Under the pieces are notes generated by a model. It saw nothing but the letters and a program-made list of their open reading frames with translations. It ran no database searches and was not told the DNA's origin. A DNA stretch of 64,000 nucleotides from Patiria miniata (taxonomy: Eukaryota > Echinodermata > Asteroidea > Valvatida > Asterinidae), in the NCBI RefSeq assembly GCF_015706575.1, contig NW_024037063.1:19654927-19718926 (forward strand). The letters run 5' to 3'. Shown piece after piece: positions 32,901-34,458 of this stretch. Position 1 is the first letter of the stretch, and every line of letters begins with the position of its first letter. A program made the position numbers and the translations under genes.

Positions 32901-34458
32901 CACGCCTTAGGCTGCATATACCCGAAAAATGACAGAAATGTCTTTGAGCATTCCACAACCTCTTTAAAGAGTTTCTTAAAACAACATATACTATTTAAGG
33001 GAAATTGGCCCTTAAATTTCCCCTCCAAACTAAGACTAGCAAAGACATGTCTTTTTGTATACCAACACTTTCCTAATGACTGCAGTGGAATCACAACTGT
33101 TAGCATTGTGCCAAACTAGAGGGGGAAAAATTTAATTATAATATTTTTGCTGAACAGTTTTATTAATAATTTTTTTTTTCCATTCCAGAATGTCAAGATG
33201 GCCACTATGGTCCCAACTGCCAGTTTGTCTGTTCCTGCGCCAACGGCGCTACATGTAATCCTACAGTTGGAAGCTGCGAATGTATAGACCAGTGGATGGG
33301 CCCAACATGCGAACAAGGTAAATAGTATACACATGTTACATGGGTTCAAGGTAAATAGGACACACATATAACGTGGTTTCAGGGTAAATAGTATATTACA
33401 TGGTCCCAGGTAAATAGTATCCACATATTACATTGTTTTAGGGTAAAAAGTATATTACATGGTTTCAAGGTGCTGGCATGCAACTCTGCACTATACAAGA
33501 GTATTGGCAATTATAGTACCTCATACATATTCATGATCAAGATGCGAATTCTCATTGGTTGATTCACCATCATGCGTCAGCTGCTGGTTGTGCTGTTTGC
33601 CCAGCGCGCACGCAAGGATCGACCACACGGTAAATGTGAATGTGTAGTAGACTACTATCAGATGGGTTATCCGTGTTATTGTCTATTGCGCATGGGCTTT
33701 GTGAAGCAATCATGGATTTATCACATAATTTTAGTGTGCACGCATGAACAATCTTCTGCTGAGATAACCTTACACAAAATTTTAGGTGCATATGTATTAG
33801 GTATATAGTAAAACAAATATGGCATGGTTTATTTCAAGTGGATGGTCAATATTAGCTCCCCTCGGTATTGGAAGTTGACAAACTGGTTCCCTAGGATTTG
33901 CTTCAGGAACTGTTTTGTCAACATTGGGTACATCGGGGAGCTAATATTGACTATCCACCCTCAAACCGTGTTATATTTGTATATAGTTTCTTTCCGTGTT
34001 GAATGAGGAAAATCATCTTGAGTGAAATTCAAACTTGGACCATAAGTGAGTAGAGTCGTTCGTTGACTCTCTCCTGTGCCATTAGGGTTTTTCTCCGGTT
34101 TTCCTCTCTCTGCAAAAATCAACACTTTCAATGTCTGGCTGTGCTCCGTGGTCAGACATGGGTCGTGTAGCAGCAGCCTAAGGCGTCTTTACATGCCTTC
34201 GGCTCGACCATGTTGTAGTCGCGTCTTTCGCAATTCAGCTTCTCAGCTGTGAGTACATGTAAGTACGCGTAGCCCCCCCCCCCCCCCCCCCCCCACCACC
34301 AAAATATTCAGCCCTCTTTTGATTGTCCCTCCGTTAAACATCATCTTTCTTCTGTTTGGTACTTCTCTAATTTGAATCTCTGTCATTTGTGTCTCTCTAC
34401 AGGAGGACCACTCCATTTCTCAGGCATAAGGAGAGGTGATATCGGCCCCGATGTATAA
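2836..34458 (+). CDS. MEGF6: MEGF6-like secreted multi-EGF protein, gene model (31 exons, 5' end outside window)
   Basis: The 31 coding exons listed below join into one open frame of about 1,326 residues. Every internal junction is phase 1, and no exon length breaks the frame. Domain order is six classical EGF domains (three with the D-x-[DN]-E-C calcium-binding start), a Cys-free linker, 24 MEGF/laminin-type EGF domains of about 43 residues, and an 18-residue tail. This combination of Ca-binding EGFs followed by a long MEGF array without a transmembrane segment matches vertebrate MEGF6. MEGF10/11 and SCARF proteins have a membrane helix and lack the Ca-binding EGF block. The product should be secreted or matrix-associated. 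A signal peptide and EMI domain, expected for MEGF6, are not in the window. Introns run from about 150 bp to 3.2 kb; intron stretches with no separate entry showed nothing I recognise. Orthology is inferred from architecture only. Confidence 0.72.
3010..3740. repeat. Dispersed repeat with internal inverted arms
   Basis: Bases 3010-3260 match 45.85-46.10 kb at high identity (shared CCCATTCCTATTGGTCGAGAG and CTCACGTAGGCA blocks). Bases 3325-3460 are complementary to 3600-3700; both arms carry the CCCTTCCCAGCA/GGGCGGGGG block. A related right half occurs near 50.69-51.03 kb. It is non-coding and MITE-like. Confidence 0.6.
3803..3925 (+). CDS. MEGF6: EGF-like domain exon 2
   Basis: It is 123 bp, phase 1 to phase 1, with acceptor CTCCTAAAG and donor GTAAAA. 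It encodes [15 protein letters not shown] and then [11 protein letters not shown], which is six cysteines in classical EGF spacing. The 3' splice site is weaker than that of its neighbours (CCTAAAG, no long pyrimidine tract). Confidence 0.86.
4033..4560 (+). repeat. MITE-like family copy with terminal inverted repeats
   Basis: It begins AAAGGGAATAATTATACACATTTGC and ends with the complement GCAAATGTTGTGTATTCCCTT. The interior aligns with 507-1041 and 24.16-24.67 kb (shared AAACAGAGCAATTTATA and CAGGGAACCAG blocks). It sits in the intron immediately before the next EGF exon, and its right end lies about 35 bp from that exon's acceptor. Confidence 0.72.
4593..4715 (+). CDS. MEGF6: Calcium-binding EGF domain exon 3
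   Basis: It is 123 bp with acceptor TTTTGACAG and donor GTGAGT. It encodes [16 protein letters not shown], then [14 protein letters not shown]. The DxNEC start, the conserved Asn and the G-S-F-x-C turn form the calcium-binding EGF consensus, with six cysteines. In such domains the Asn/Asp is often hydroxylated. Confidence 0.93.
5051..5194 (+). CDS. MEGF6: EGF-like domain exon 4 with N-terminal extension
   Basis: It is 144 bp, the longest single-domain exon of the block. About 11 residues ([11 protein letters not shown]) precede the domain, which begins [16 protein letters not shown] and then reads CTCPIGFQL. There are six cysteines and an NCT sequon. Its spacing (short C1-C2 loop) resembles the LDL-receptor/nidogen style of EGF more than the calcium-binding type. 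Confidence 0.9.
5195..6202. other. Intron with no recognised element
   Basis: This is about 1 kb between two EGF exons. It contains a C-rich patch (5985-6025) followed by a GGCTACGCCACTG phrase like the flank of a dispersed repeat seen near 47.15 kb. Open frames here have no cysteine pattern. Confidence 0.5.
6203..6325 (+). CDS. MEGF6: EGF-like domain exon 5 (eight cysteines)
   Basis: It is 123 bp with acceptor TTCACCTTCAG and donor GTGTGT. It starts [16 protein letters not shown], a calcium-binding start, and ends GCNCD. It has eight cysteines instead of six: adjacent Cys-Cys in the first half and an extra Cys near the end. The two extra residues could pair with each other. Length and phase match the neighbouring exons. 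Confidence 0.9.
6714..6870. repeat. Collapsed tRNA-ended foldback element
   Basis: Its left end carries an antisense tRNA-like piece (CTGGAGCGG...GAACCTGCGAC) and its right end a sense one (AGAGGTTGCAGGTTCAAACCC). The sequence TAGCCAGCCC sits between. It is the shortest of three related elements (others 20.34-20.6 kb and 44.91-45.23 kb). The tRNA fold is too degenerate to be a working gene. Confidence 0.55.
6960..7082 (+). CDS. MEGF6: Calcium-binding EGF domain exon 6
   Basis: It is 123 bp with acceptor TTTGACCTTCAG and donor GTAAGA. It encodes [16 protein letters not shown] then [16 protein letters not shown], a textbook calcium-binding EGF with six cysteines. It is the last domain of the classical EGF block. 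Confidence 0.94.
7483..7542 (+). CDS. MEGF6: Cys-free linker exon
   Basis: It is a 60-bp exon with a strong acceptor (eight T, then CACTTCAG) and a consensus GTAAGT donor. It is phase 1 on both sides and encodes 20 residues, [19 protein letters not shown] plus shared codons, with five prolines and no cysteine. It separates the classical EGF block from the MEGF array. Small size means moderate confidence, but splice sites and phase agree exactly. Confidence 0.78.
7543..7932. other. Intron, nothing specific recognised
   Basis: It holds a run of ten G (about 7660) and AT-rich sequence with a branch/pyrimidine region before the next acceptor (CATCTTTGTAG). No exon-like open frame with cysteines was found. 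Confidence 0.45.
7933..8064 (+). CDS. MEGF6: MEGF-type EGF exon 1 (domain 7)
   Basis: It is 132 bp with acceptor TTTGTAG and donor GTAAGT. It encodes [14 protein letters not shown], then [14 protein letters not shown]. Eight cysteines in laminin/MEGF spacing begin here and hold, with two exceptions, through the array. It is the only one of these domains starting from a Lys-Cys (KC) junction codon created with the linker exon. Confidence 0.93.
8172..8835 (+). repeat. 46-bp minisatellite, about 13 units, with a SINE tail
   Basis: Units read AACATGGTGC, TTGTGTTCTT, GGGCAAGACA, CTTTACCCAG, ACAGGG (46 bp). I count 13, with a few bases changed in each. The last unit runs without a break into a piece resembling a SINE body (CAACTGCCTCTGTCC, TATAAATCGG, GTGAGGGTAGA) as found at 10.9 kb. 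This points to expansion from within a SINE. Open frames through it are repeat artefacts. Confidence 0.88.
8946..9074 (+). CDS. MEGF6: MEGF-type EGF exon 2 (domain 8)
   Basis: It is 129 bp with acceptor TGTTACAG and donor GTAAGC. It encodes [16 protein letters not shown], then [17 protein letters not shown]; all eight cysteines are present. It is the first exon of the standard 129-bp size. Confidence 0.95.
9322..9525 (+). repeat. (CCCCTAC)n microsatellite, about 200 bp
   Basis: The tract is made of CCCCTACC/CCCTACC units, ending before CACAGTCATC. It is telomere-like in composition (C-rich strand) but of irregular length and not TTAGGG. The complementary strand has frequent GGGG runs, so it could form G-quadruplexes in the antisense transcript. 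Confidence 0.88.
9707..9832 (+). CDS. MEGF6: MEGF-type EGF exon 3 (domain 9)
   Basis: It is 126 bp with acceptor ATCATTCAG and donor GTCAGT. It encodes [16 protein letters not shown], then [14 protein letters not shown]; eight cysteines. The usual D-P-V-x-G turn is replaced by DKRYG, and one residue is missing relative to the 129-bp exons. Confidence 0.93.
9833..10419. other. Intron, no element recognised
   Basis: It is AT-rich with no cysteine-rich open frame. A phrase near 10.29 kb (CAGGCATGCAACTTTTCCTCG) also occurs at 7.12 kb, so a small dispersed repeat is likely. Confidence 0.4.
10420..10554 (+). CDS. MEGF6: MEGF-type EGF exon 4 (domain 10)
   Basis: It is 135 bp with a 13-T tract before TTTTGACAG and donor GTTAGT. 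It encodes [16 protein letters not shown], then a longer middle loop ([15 protein letters not shown]) and [11 protein letters not shown]; eight cysteines. The two extra residues are between C4 and C5. Confidence 0.93.
10620..10803 (+). repeat. tRNA-derived SINE family B, partial plus copy
   Basis: It contains a B-box-like GGTTCGAATCCCGC, then GTGTGGGTTTTCCTCTCAGAATATT and CTCCCACCTCC. The same order occurs reversed at 14.74, 15.52 and 23.31 kb. The 5' part is weak. Confidence 0.65.
10804..11070 (+). repeat. tRNA-derived SINE family A, near full length
   Basis: It has an A-box-like CCTAGTGGTTAGGG and a B-box GAGTTCGAATCC, then the body GGGCAAGCCACTTTACC, TGCCTCTCTCCACCC, TATAAATGGGTAC and GATGGACTGGCATCCC. 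The latter phrases are common in marine-invertebrate SINEs. This copy explains the motifs amplified in the 8.2-kb and 21.5-kb arrays. Confidence 0.78.
11218..11352 (+). CDS. MEGF6: MEGF-type EGF exon 5 (domain 11)
   Basis: It is 135 bp with acceptor TTCGCAG and donor GTAAGT. It encodes [16 protein letters not shown], then [19 protein letters not shown]; eight cysteines. Unusually there are three residues (SRE-type insertion) between the sixth and seventh cysteines, where the family has one. Confidence 0.93.
11353..12363. other. Intron stretch with a local duplication
   Basis: Around 11.39-11.62 kb the phrase CTTTCACTGGTACTCTG...AGTGCAACTTGAAAGTGAGGCTATGG occurs twice. The rest is AT-rich with no exon. 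Confidence 0.5.
12364..12729. repeat. 366-bp MITE-like element with long terminal inverted repeats
   Basis: It begins TAATTTGGGCGATTCACAAT and ends with its complement. The next 25 bases (GCAGTGCGCCA, AGAGTTTGCC) are also mirrored, and inner arm segments around TGGTCGACAAA still pair. There is no coding capacity. Confidence 0.8.
12730..13623. other. Intron, AT-rich, nothing recognised
   Basis: It includes several A-rich runs and a short GGATACCC/GGGTATCC mirrored phrase (13095-13130). A polypyrimidine region (13575-13600) leads into the next acceptor. Confidence 0.4.
13624..13749 (+). CDS. MEGF6: MEGF-type EGF exon 6 (domain 12)
   Basis: It is 126 bp with acceptor CACACGCAG and donor GTGAGA. 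It encodes [16 protein letters not shown], then [17 protein letters not shown]. All eight cysteines are kept although the C4-C5 loop is short (GGND). Confidence 0.93.
13750..14741. other. Intron, nothing recognised
   Basis: Mirrored phrases around GTGACCAGAAACATGTTT (13.79 kb) and AACATGCTTCTGGTCGCGGTCAC (14.25 kb) suggest the arms of a decayed inverted-repeat element. No exon was found. Confidence 0.45.
14742..14965 (-). repeat. tRNA-derived SINE family B, minus copy
   Basis: On the minus strand it reads a tRNA-like head with GGTTCGAATCCCGCCTGGGC, then TGGATTGGGTTTTCAGTCC, GAATATTCTTCTGGG and CTCCCACCTCTGAAACTG. It matches the copy at 15.52 kb over most of its length. Confidence 0.75.
15518..15765 (-). 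repeat. tRNA-derived SINE family B, minus copy
   Basis: This is the best-preserved member. It has a tRNA-like head (GCGCAGTGGTTAC, GGGTTCGATTCCTGCC), then CCACATGTGGATTGGGTTTTC, CCGTGGGTTTTCCCAGAATA and a tail toward GGTTTCATTACC. It lies in the same intron and orientation as the 14.74-kb copy. Confidence 0.78.
15766..16379. other. Intron, AT-rich, nothing recognised
   Basis: There are no open frames with support and no clear repeat. It precedes the minisatellite that fills the end of this 3.2-kb intron. Confidence 0.4.
16380..16885 (+). repeat. ~41-bp minisatellite (CTCAAAATAACACCATGAG), about 11-12 units
   Basis: Units contain TTCTCAAAATAACACCATGA followed by GTTGTCTAACTTGTTGAAGT or GTGTTCAAACTTGTCGAAAG. 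The two half-types alternate, giving an ~80-bp higher-order repeat in the middle of the array. It ends about 75 bp before the next exon. Confidence 0.85.
16962..17093 (+). CDS. MEGF6: MEGF-type EGF exon 7 (domain 13)
   Basis: It is 132 bp with acceptor GCTGACAG and donor GTAAGT. It encodes [16 protein letters not shown], then [15 protein letters not shown]; eight cysteines. It carries two sequons, NCS and NCT. Confidence 0.94.
17380..17455. repeat. Imperfect hairpin
   Basis: GTGCACCACGAA and GACGTATCGT in the left arm are mirrored by ACGATACGTC and TTCGTGGTGCG in the right arm. The intervening loop is about 20 bases. It is an intronic foldback remnant. Confidence 0.6.
17460..17860 (+). repeat. 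Tandem duplication, ~230-bp unit, two copies
   Basis: The phrases CTTTTTGACCAGTTTGCCCC, AACACAAATAAATGGGCCTC and GAATTGGTTGATTTCATGAT each occur twice in the same order (starting at about 17466 and 17697). The second copy is shorter by internal deletion. Confidence 0.75.
17920..18048 (+). CDS. MEGF6: MEGF-type EGF exon 8 (domain 14)
   Basis: It is 129 bp, after a long T/C tract and TTCCTAG, with donor GTAAGT. It encodes [16 protein letters not shown], then [15 protein letters not shown]; eight cysteines. The intron that follows is only 150 bp, the shortest in the gene. Confidence 0.94.
18199..18327 (+). CDS. MEGF6: MEGF-type EGF exon 9 (domain 15)
   Basis: It is 129 bp with acceptor CTGCACAG and donor GTAGGT. 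It encodes [16 protein letters not shown], then [18 protein letters not shown]; eight cysteines and the full D-P-V-T-G turn typical of MEGF domains. Confidence 0.95.
18513..18819. repeat. 307-bp MITE-like element
   Basis: It begins GGCCTTATTCACGAGTCAGCC and ends with the mirrored GGCCAACTCCTGAATAAGGCC (about 28-bp imperfect terminal inverted repeats). Its interior (AATAGTCTGGC, CCATCCCATTCAAC) matches 59.31-59.6 kb. Confidence 0.75.
18834..18957. repeat. Foldback element directly after the previous MITE
   Basis: GTTGTGAAAAAAGGCTG and GGGATTGGAATCATTTGCC are mirrored by GGCAAATGATTCCAATCCC and CAGCCCTTTTCACAAC. Arms are about 45 bp around a 35-bp loop. Confidence 0.78.
18958..19669. other. 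Intron, nothing recognised
   Basis: The phrase ACGTCTCCACAGGGCAA and a variant recur around 19.38-19.43 kb. No exon was found. Confidence 0.4.
19670..19798 (+). CDS. MEGF6: MEGF-type EGF exon 10 (domain 16)
   Basis: It is 129 bp with acceptor ATTTTCCAG and donor GTGGGT. It encodes [16 protein letters not shown], then [17 protein letters not shown]; eight cysteines. The C4-C5 loop (LHEAR) is charged where neighbours have NGG. Confidence 0.94.
20005..20310 (+). repeat. Tandem duplication, ~150-bp unit, about two copies
   Basis: GGCGGCCATCTTGG, AAAAATCGGTTAT, ATAACTTTTGAAC and AATTGATTGAAAG recur in order twice, plus a partial third GGCGGCCATCTTAG. It is an intronic local repeat. Confidence 0.75.
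20341..20605. repeat. tRNA-ended foldback element, right arm truncated
   Basis: The left arm holds an antisense tRNA-like sequence of about 73 bases. In sense direction it shows GGATAGCTCAGTTGGTAGAG (D-arm, A-box) and GGTTGCAGGTTCAAAT (T-arm, B-box). The right end keeps only CCGCTCCAGTCAATTTC. It matches the 44.91-kb element along the left arm and at the last 30 bases. Position 33 of the anticodon loop is C instead of T, so a functional tRNA is unlikely. Confidence 0.7.
20666..20794 (+). CDS. MEGF6: MEGF-type EGF exon 11 (domain 17)
   Basis: It is 129 bp with acceptor TTTTTCGTAG and donor GTGAGG. It encodes [16 protein letters not shown], then [18 protein letters not shown]; eight cysteines. 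Confidence 0.94.
20795..21405. other. Intron with a CTTTTCCTA-rich patch
   Basis: The phrases CCTACTTTTCCTA and TCCTACTTTT recur between 20.83 and 21.25 kb. No exon or defined mobile element was recognised. Confidence 0.45.
21406..21534 (+). CDS. MEGF6: MEGF-type EGF exon 12 (domain 18)
   Basis: It is 129 bp with acceptor TTTTTTTGGCAG and donor GTTAGT. It encodes [16 protein letters not shown], then [17 protein letters not shown]; eight cysteines. Confidence 0.94.
21556..22440 (-). repeat. ~160-bp tandem array from a SINE body, five to six units
   Basis: Each unit holds AAGTGTCTTGCCCAAGAACA, then a TTGGCTTGTTTGTTTGAATC stretch, TTCATGGTCC, and a CCCTCACAGATACCCAT end. Read on the minus strand the order is GATTCAAAC, GGCAAGACACTT, CCTCTCCAC and ATGGGTATCTG, the body order of SINE family A at 10.8 kb. 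Units begin near 21563, 21720, 21882, 22031, 22216 and 22379. Confidence 0.85.
22470..22598 (+). CDS. MEGF6: MEGF-type EGF exon 13 (domain 19)
   Basis: It is 129 bp with acceptor TTTTTTACAG and donor GTAAGT, starting 30 bp after the SINE-derived array. It encodes [16 protein letters not shown], then [17 protein letters not shown]; eight cysteines. Confidence 0.94.
22599..23130. other. Intron, nothing recognised
   Basis: It is AT-rich. It contains no cysteine-coding frame, inverted repeat or SINE that I can see. Confidence 0.4.
23131..23259 (+). CDS. MEGF6: MEGF-type EGF exon 14 (domain 20)
   Basis: It is 129 bp with acceptor TTGTCTGCAG and donor GTGAGG. It encodes [16 protein letters not shown], then [16 protein letters not shown]; eight cysteines. 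Confidence 0.94.
23312..23412 (-). repeat. SINE family B, fragment
   Basis: It contains AGGGAAAACCCATGGAATCA and GACTGAAAACCCAATCCACA in the same order as the copies at 14.74 and 15.52 kb. The tRNA-like head is missing. Confidence 0.65.
23413..23944. other. Intron, nothing recognised
   Basis: It begins with GTTACTTGCGTAGGACTTACGC, a small mirrored phrase. Otherwise it is unique-looking AT-rich sequence. Confidence 0.4.
23945..24070 (+). CDS. MEGF6: MEGF-type EGF exon 15 (domain 21)
   Basis: It is 126 bp with acceptor TTGTTGCAG and donor GTGAGT. It encodes [16 protein letters not shown], then [17 protein letters not shown]. All eight cysteines are present, but the C4-C5 loop is one residue shorter (VSGG). 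Confidence 0.93.
24160..24672 (+). repeat. MITE-like family copy (same family as 507-1041)
   Basis: It begins AAGGTAATGCACAACATTTGC and ends GCAAATGTTGTATATTACCTT. The interior shares GGGAACCAG, AATTTATAG and the CAAATGTTGTATATT end with the copies at 4.04 kb and 0.5 kb. Confidence 0.72.
24753..24881 (+). CDS. MEGF6: MEGF-type EGF exon 16 (domain 22)
   Basis: It is 129 bp with acceptor TTTTGCCAG and donor GTAAGT. It encodes [16 protein letters not shown], then [17 protein letters not shown]. There are eight cysteines and two sequons (NCS, NCT). Confidence 0.94.
25030..25132. repeat. AT-rich palindromic cluster (CGAATATTCG)
   Basis: Alternating CCGAATATTCAAATATTCG, TAATATTCGATCATCAACC and CGAATATTCGAATAG phrases form several overlapping short palindromes over about 100 bp. 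It may be a decayed transposon end or a simple repeat. Confidence 0.5.
25133..25774. other. Intron, nothing recognised
   Basis: Long stretches lack any repeat I recognise. The open frame running into the following exon is read-through, not coding. Confidence 0.4.
25775..25903 (+). CDS. MEGF6: MEGF-type EGF exon 17 (domain 23)
   Basis: It is 129 bp with acceptor TTATTACAG and donor GTACTC, a weaker donor than most. It encodes [16 protein letters not shown], then [17 protein letters not shown]; eight cysteines. Confidence 0.93.
25904..27110. other. 1.2-kb intron, nothing recognised
   Basis: It has a mixed base composition without clear repeats. A 102-codon open frame at 26.6-26.9 kb has no domain or splice support. 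Confidence 0.4.
27111..27239 (+). CDS. MEGF6: MEGF-type EGF exon 18 (domain 24)
   Basis: It is 129 bp with acceptor GTCGTTACAG and donor GTAAGA. It encodes [16 protein letters not shown], then [17 protein letters not shown]; eight cysteines. It is histidine-rich (five His), unlike the other domains. Confidence 0.94.
27563..27755. repeat. 193-bp MITE with 16-bp perfect terminal inverted repeats
   Basis: It begins GTAATTGACCTATCGC and ends GCGATAGGTCAATTAC. It has no coding content; the interior includes GCGCGTTTCGCGTCAAG. Confidence 0.82.
27865..27993 (+). CDS. MEGF6: MEGF-type EGF exon 19 (domain 25)
   Basis: It is 129 bp with acceptor TTGCACCAG and donor GTAAGT. It encodes [16 protein letters not shown], then [17 protein letters not shown]; eight cysteines. 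It starts about 110 bp after the preceding MITE. Confidence 0.94.
28218..28346 (+). CDS. MEGF6: MEGF array exon 20 (domain 26), six cysteines only
   Basis: It is 129 bp with acceptor ATTCTTCAG and donor GTACGT. It encodes [16 protein letters not shown], then [17 protein letters not shown]. The third and fifth cysteines of the eight-Cys pattern are absent, leaving a spacing compatible with a classical six-Cys EGF. An NSS sequon lies in the altered loop. Frame and splice sites are intact, so this is divergence, not decay. Confidence 0.92.
28510..28800. repeat. Dispersed repeat with G- and C-tracts
   Basis: It shares CTGAGGCAATTTCTGACCAC, AAGATGGTGGTGTAC and the GATCCGCCC end with 48.05-48.41 kb. 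The C-tract at 28763-28786 precedes the right end. Confidence 0.68.
28801..30714. other. 1.9-kb intron stretch, nothing definite
   Basis: It is AT-rich. A phrase around 29.82-29.86 kb (CTTGAAAATGCACCTT, CCATTTAAC) also occurs near 4.93 kb, so a diverged dispersed repeat may lie there. No exon was found. Confidence 0.45.
30715..30843 (+). CDS. MEGF6: MEGF-type EGF exon 21 (domain 27), nine cysteines
   Basis: It is 129 bp with acceptor TTTGTCACAG and donor GTAAGT. It encodes [16 protein letters not shown], then [18 protein letters not shown]. All eight family cysteines are present plus one extra directly before the sixth (TG-CC-EC), leaving an odd number. Confidence 0.93.
30950..31045 (+). repeat. 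tRNA-like SINE head
   Basis: AGCTCGGTGGTCGAGTGG (A-box region) and GTGGGTTCGAGTCCCAC (a perfect 5-bp T-arm) are present, with a partly pairing acceptor stem. The anticodon loop would have eight bases. A related sequence lies at 56.94 kb, so this is more likely a tRNA-derived repeat than a gene. Confidence 0.6.
31046..31938. other. Intron, nothing recognised
   Basis: It is unique-looking sequence. The acceptor at its end (CTATAAATAG) has a poor pyrimidine tract. Confidence 0.4.
31939..32196 (+). CDS. MEGF6: MEGF-type double exon (domains 28 and 29)
   Basis: It is 258 bp, exactly twice 129, with donor GTGAGT. The first domain starts [16 protein letters not shown] and the second [16 protein letters not shown]. 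Each has eight cysteines and they join through ECKQSCP with no intron. It is the only two-domain exon and is GC-rich. An NLT sequon lies in the second domain. The acceptor is weak, but frame and cysteines leave no doubt. Confidence 0.94.
32197..32620. other. Intron with a (TA)n tract
   Basis: A TATATATATATATATA tract lies near 32.41 kb. Nothing else was recognised. Confidence 0.45.
32621..32967. repeat. 347-bp MITE-like element with nested inverted repeat
   Basis: The outer arms TTAAAGAGGTTGTGGAATG and GAAGACATTTC are mirrored at the right end. Inside, GTGACGTAATAAACAGG occurs twice in tandem and once inverted (CCTGTTTATTACGTCAC). TGACGTAA resembles a CRE/bZIP core, but no function can be claimed. 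Confidence 0.78.
33189..33317 (+). CDS. MEGF6: MEGF-type EGF exon 22 in position, last EGF domain (domain 30)
   Basis: It is 129 bp with acceptor CCATTCCAG and donor GTAAAT. It encodes [16 protein letters not shown], then [16 protein letters not shown]; eight cysteines. The usual P-G-[WF] before the last loop is replaced by IDQW. Confidence 0.94.
33330..33460 (+). repeat. Short tandem repeat of the donor region (about 35 bp, four units)
   Basis: Directly after the exon, AAGGTAAATAG and variants (GGGTAAATAGTATATTACATGG) recur about every 35 bases. The repeats carry extra GTAAAT donor-like sites. Confidence 0.65.
33838..33958. repeat. Hairpin element, ~28-bp arms
   Basis: GTGGATGGTCAATATTAGCT and CCCCTCGG are mirrored by CGGGGAGCTAATATTGACTATCCAC. 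A GTTGACAAA/TTTGTCAAC pair extends the stem inside. It is a small foldback element in the last intron. Confidence 0.78.
33959..34402. other. End of last intron, with a C22+ tract
   Basis: It contains a phrase with GTTTTTCTCCGGTTTTCCTC and GTCAGACATGGGTCGTG that looks like repeat body, then an uninterrupted C-run near 34.27 kb. A CTCTCTACAG acceptor ends it. Confidence 0.5.
34403..34458 (+). CDS. MEGF6: Terminal coding exon with RGD tail
   Basis: The acceptor is GTGTCTCTCTACAG. In phase 1 the exon completes Gly and encodes [17 protein letters not shown], then TAA at 34456-34458. There is no hydrophobic segment or GPI-like tail, so the protein should be secreted. An Arg-Gly-Asp lies eight residues from the C-terminus. 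The alternative, that the true last exon lies further on, is possible because this exon is short, but phase and acceptor fit. Confidence 0.75.
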
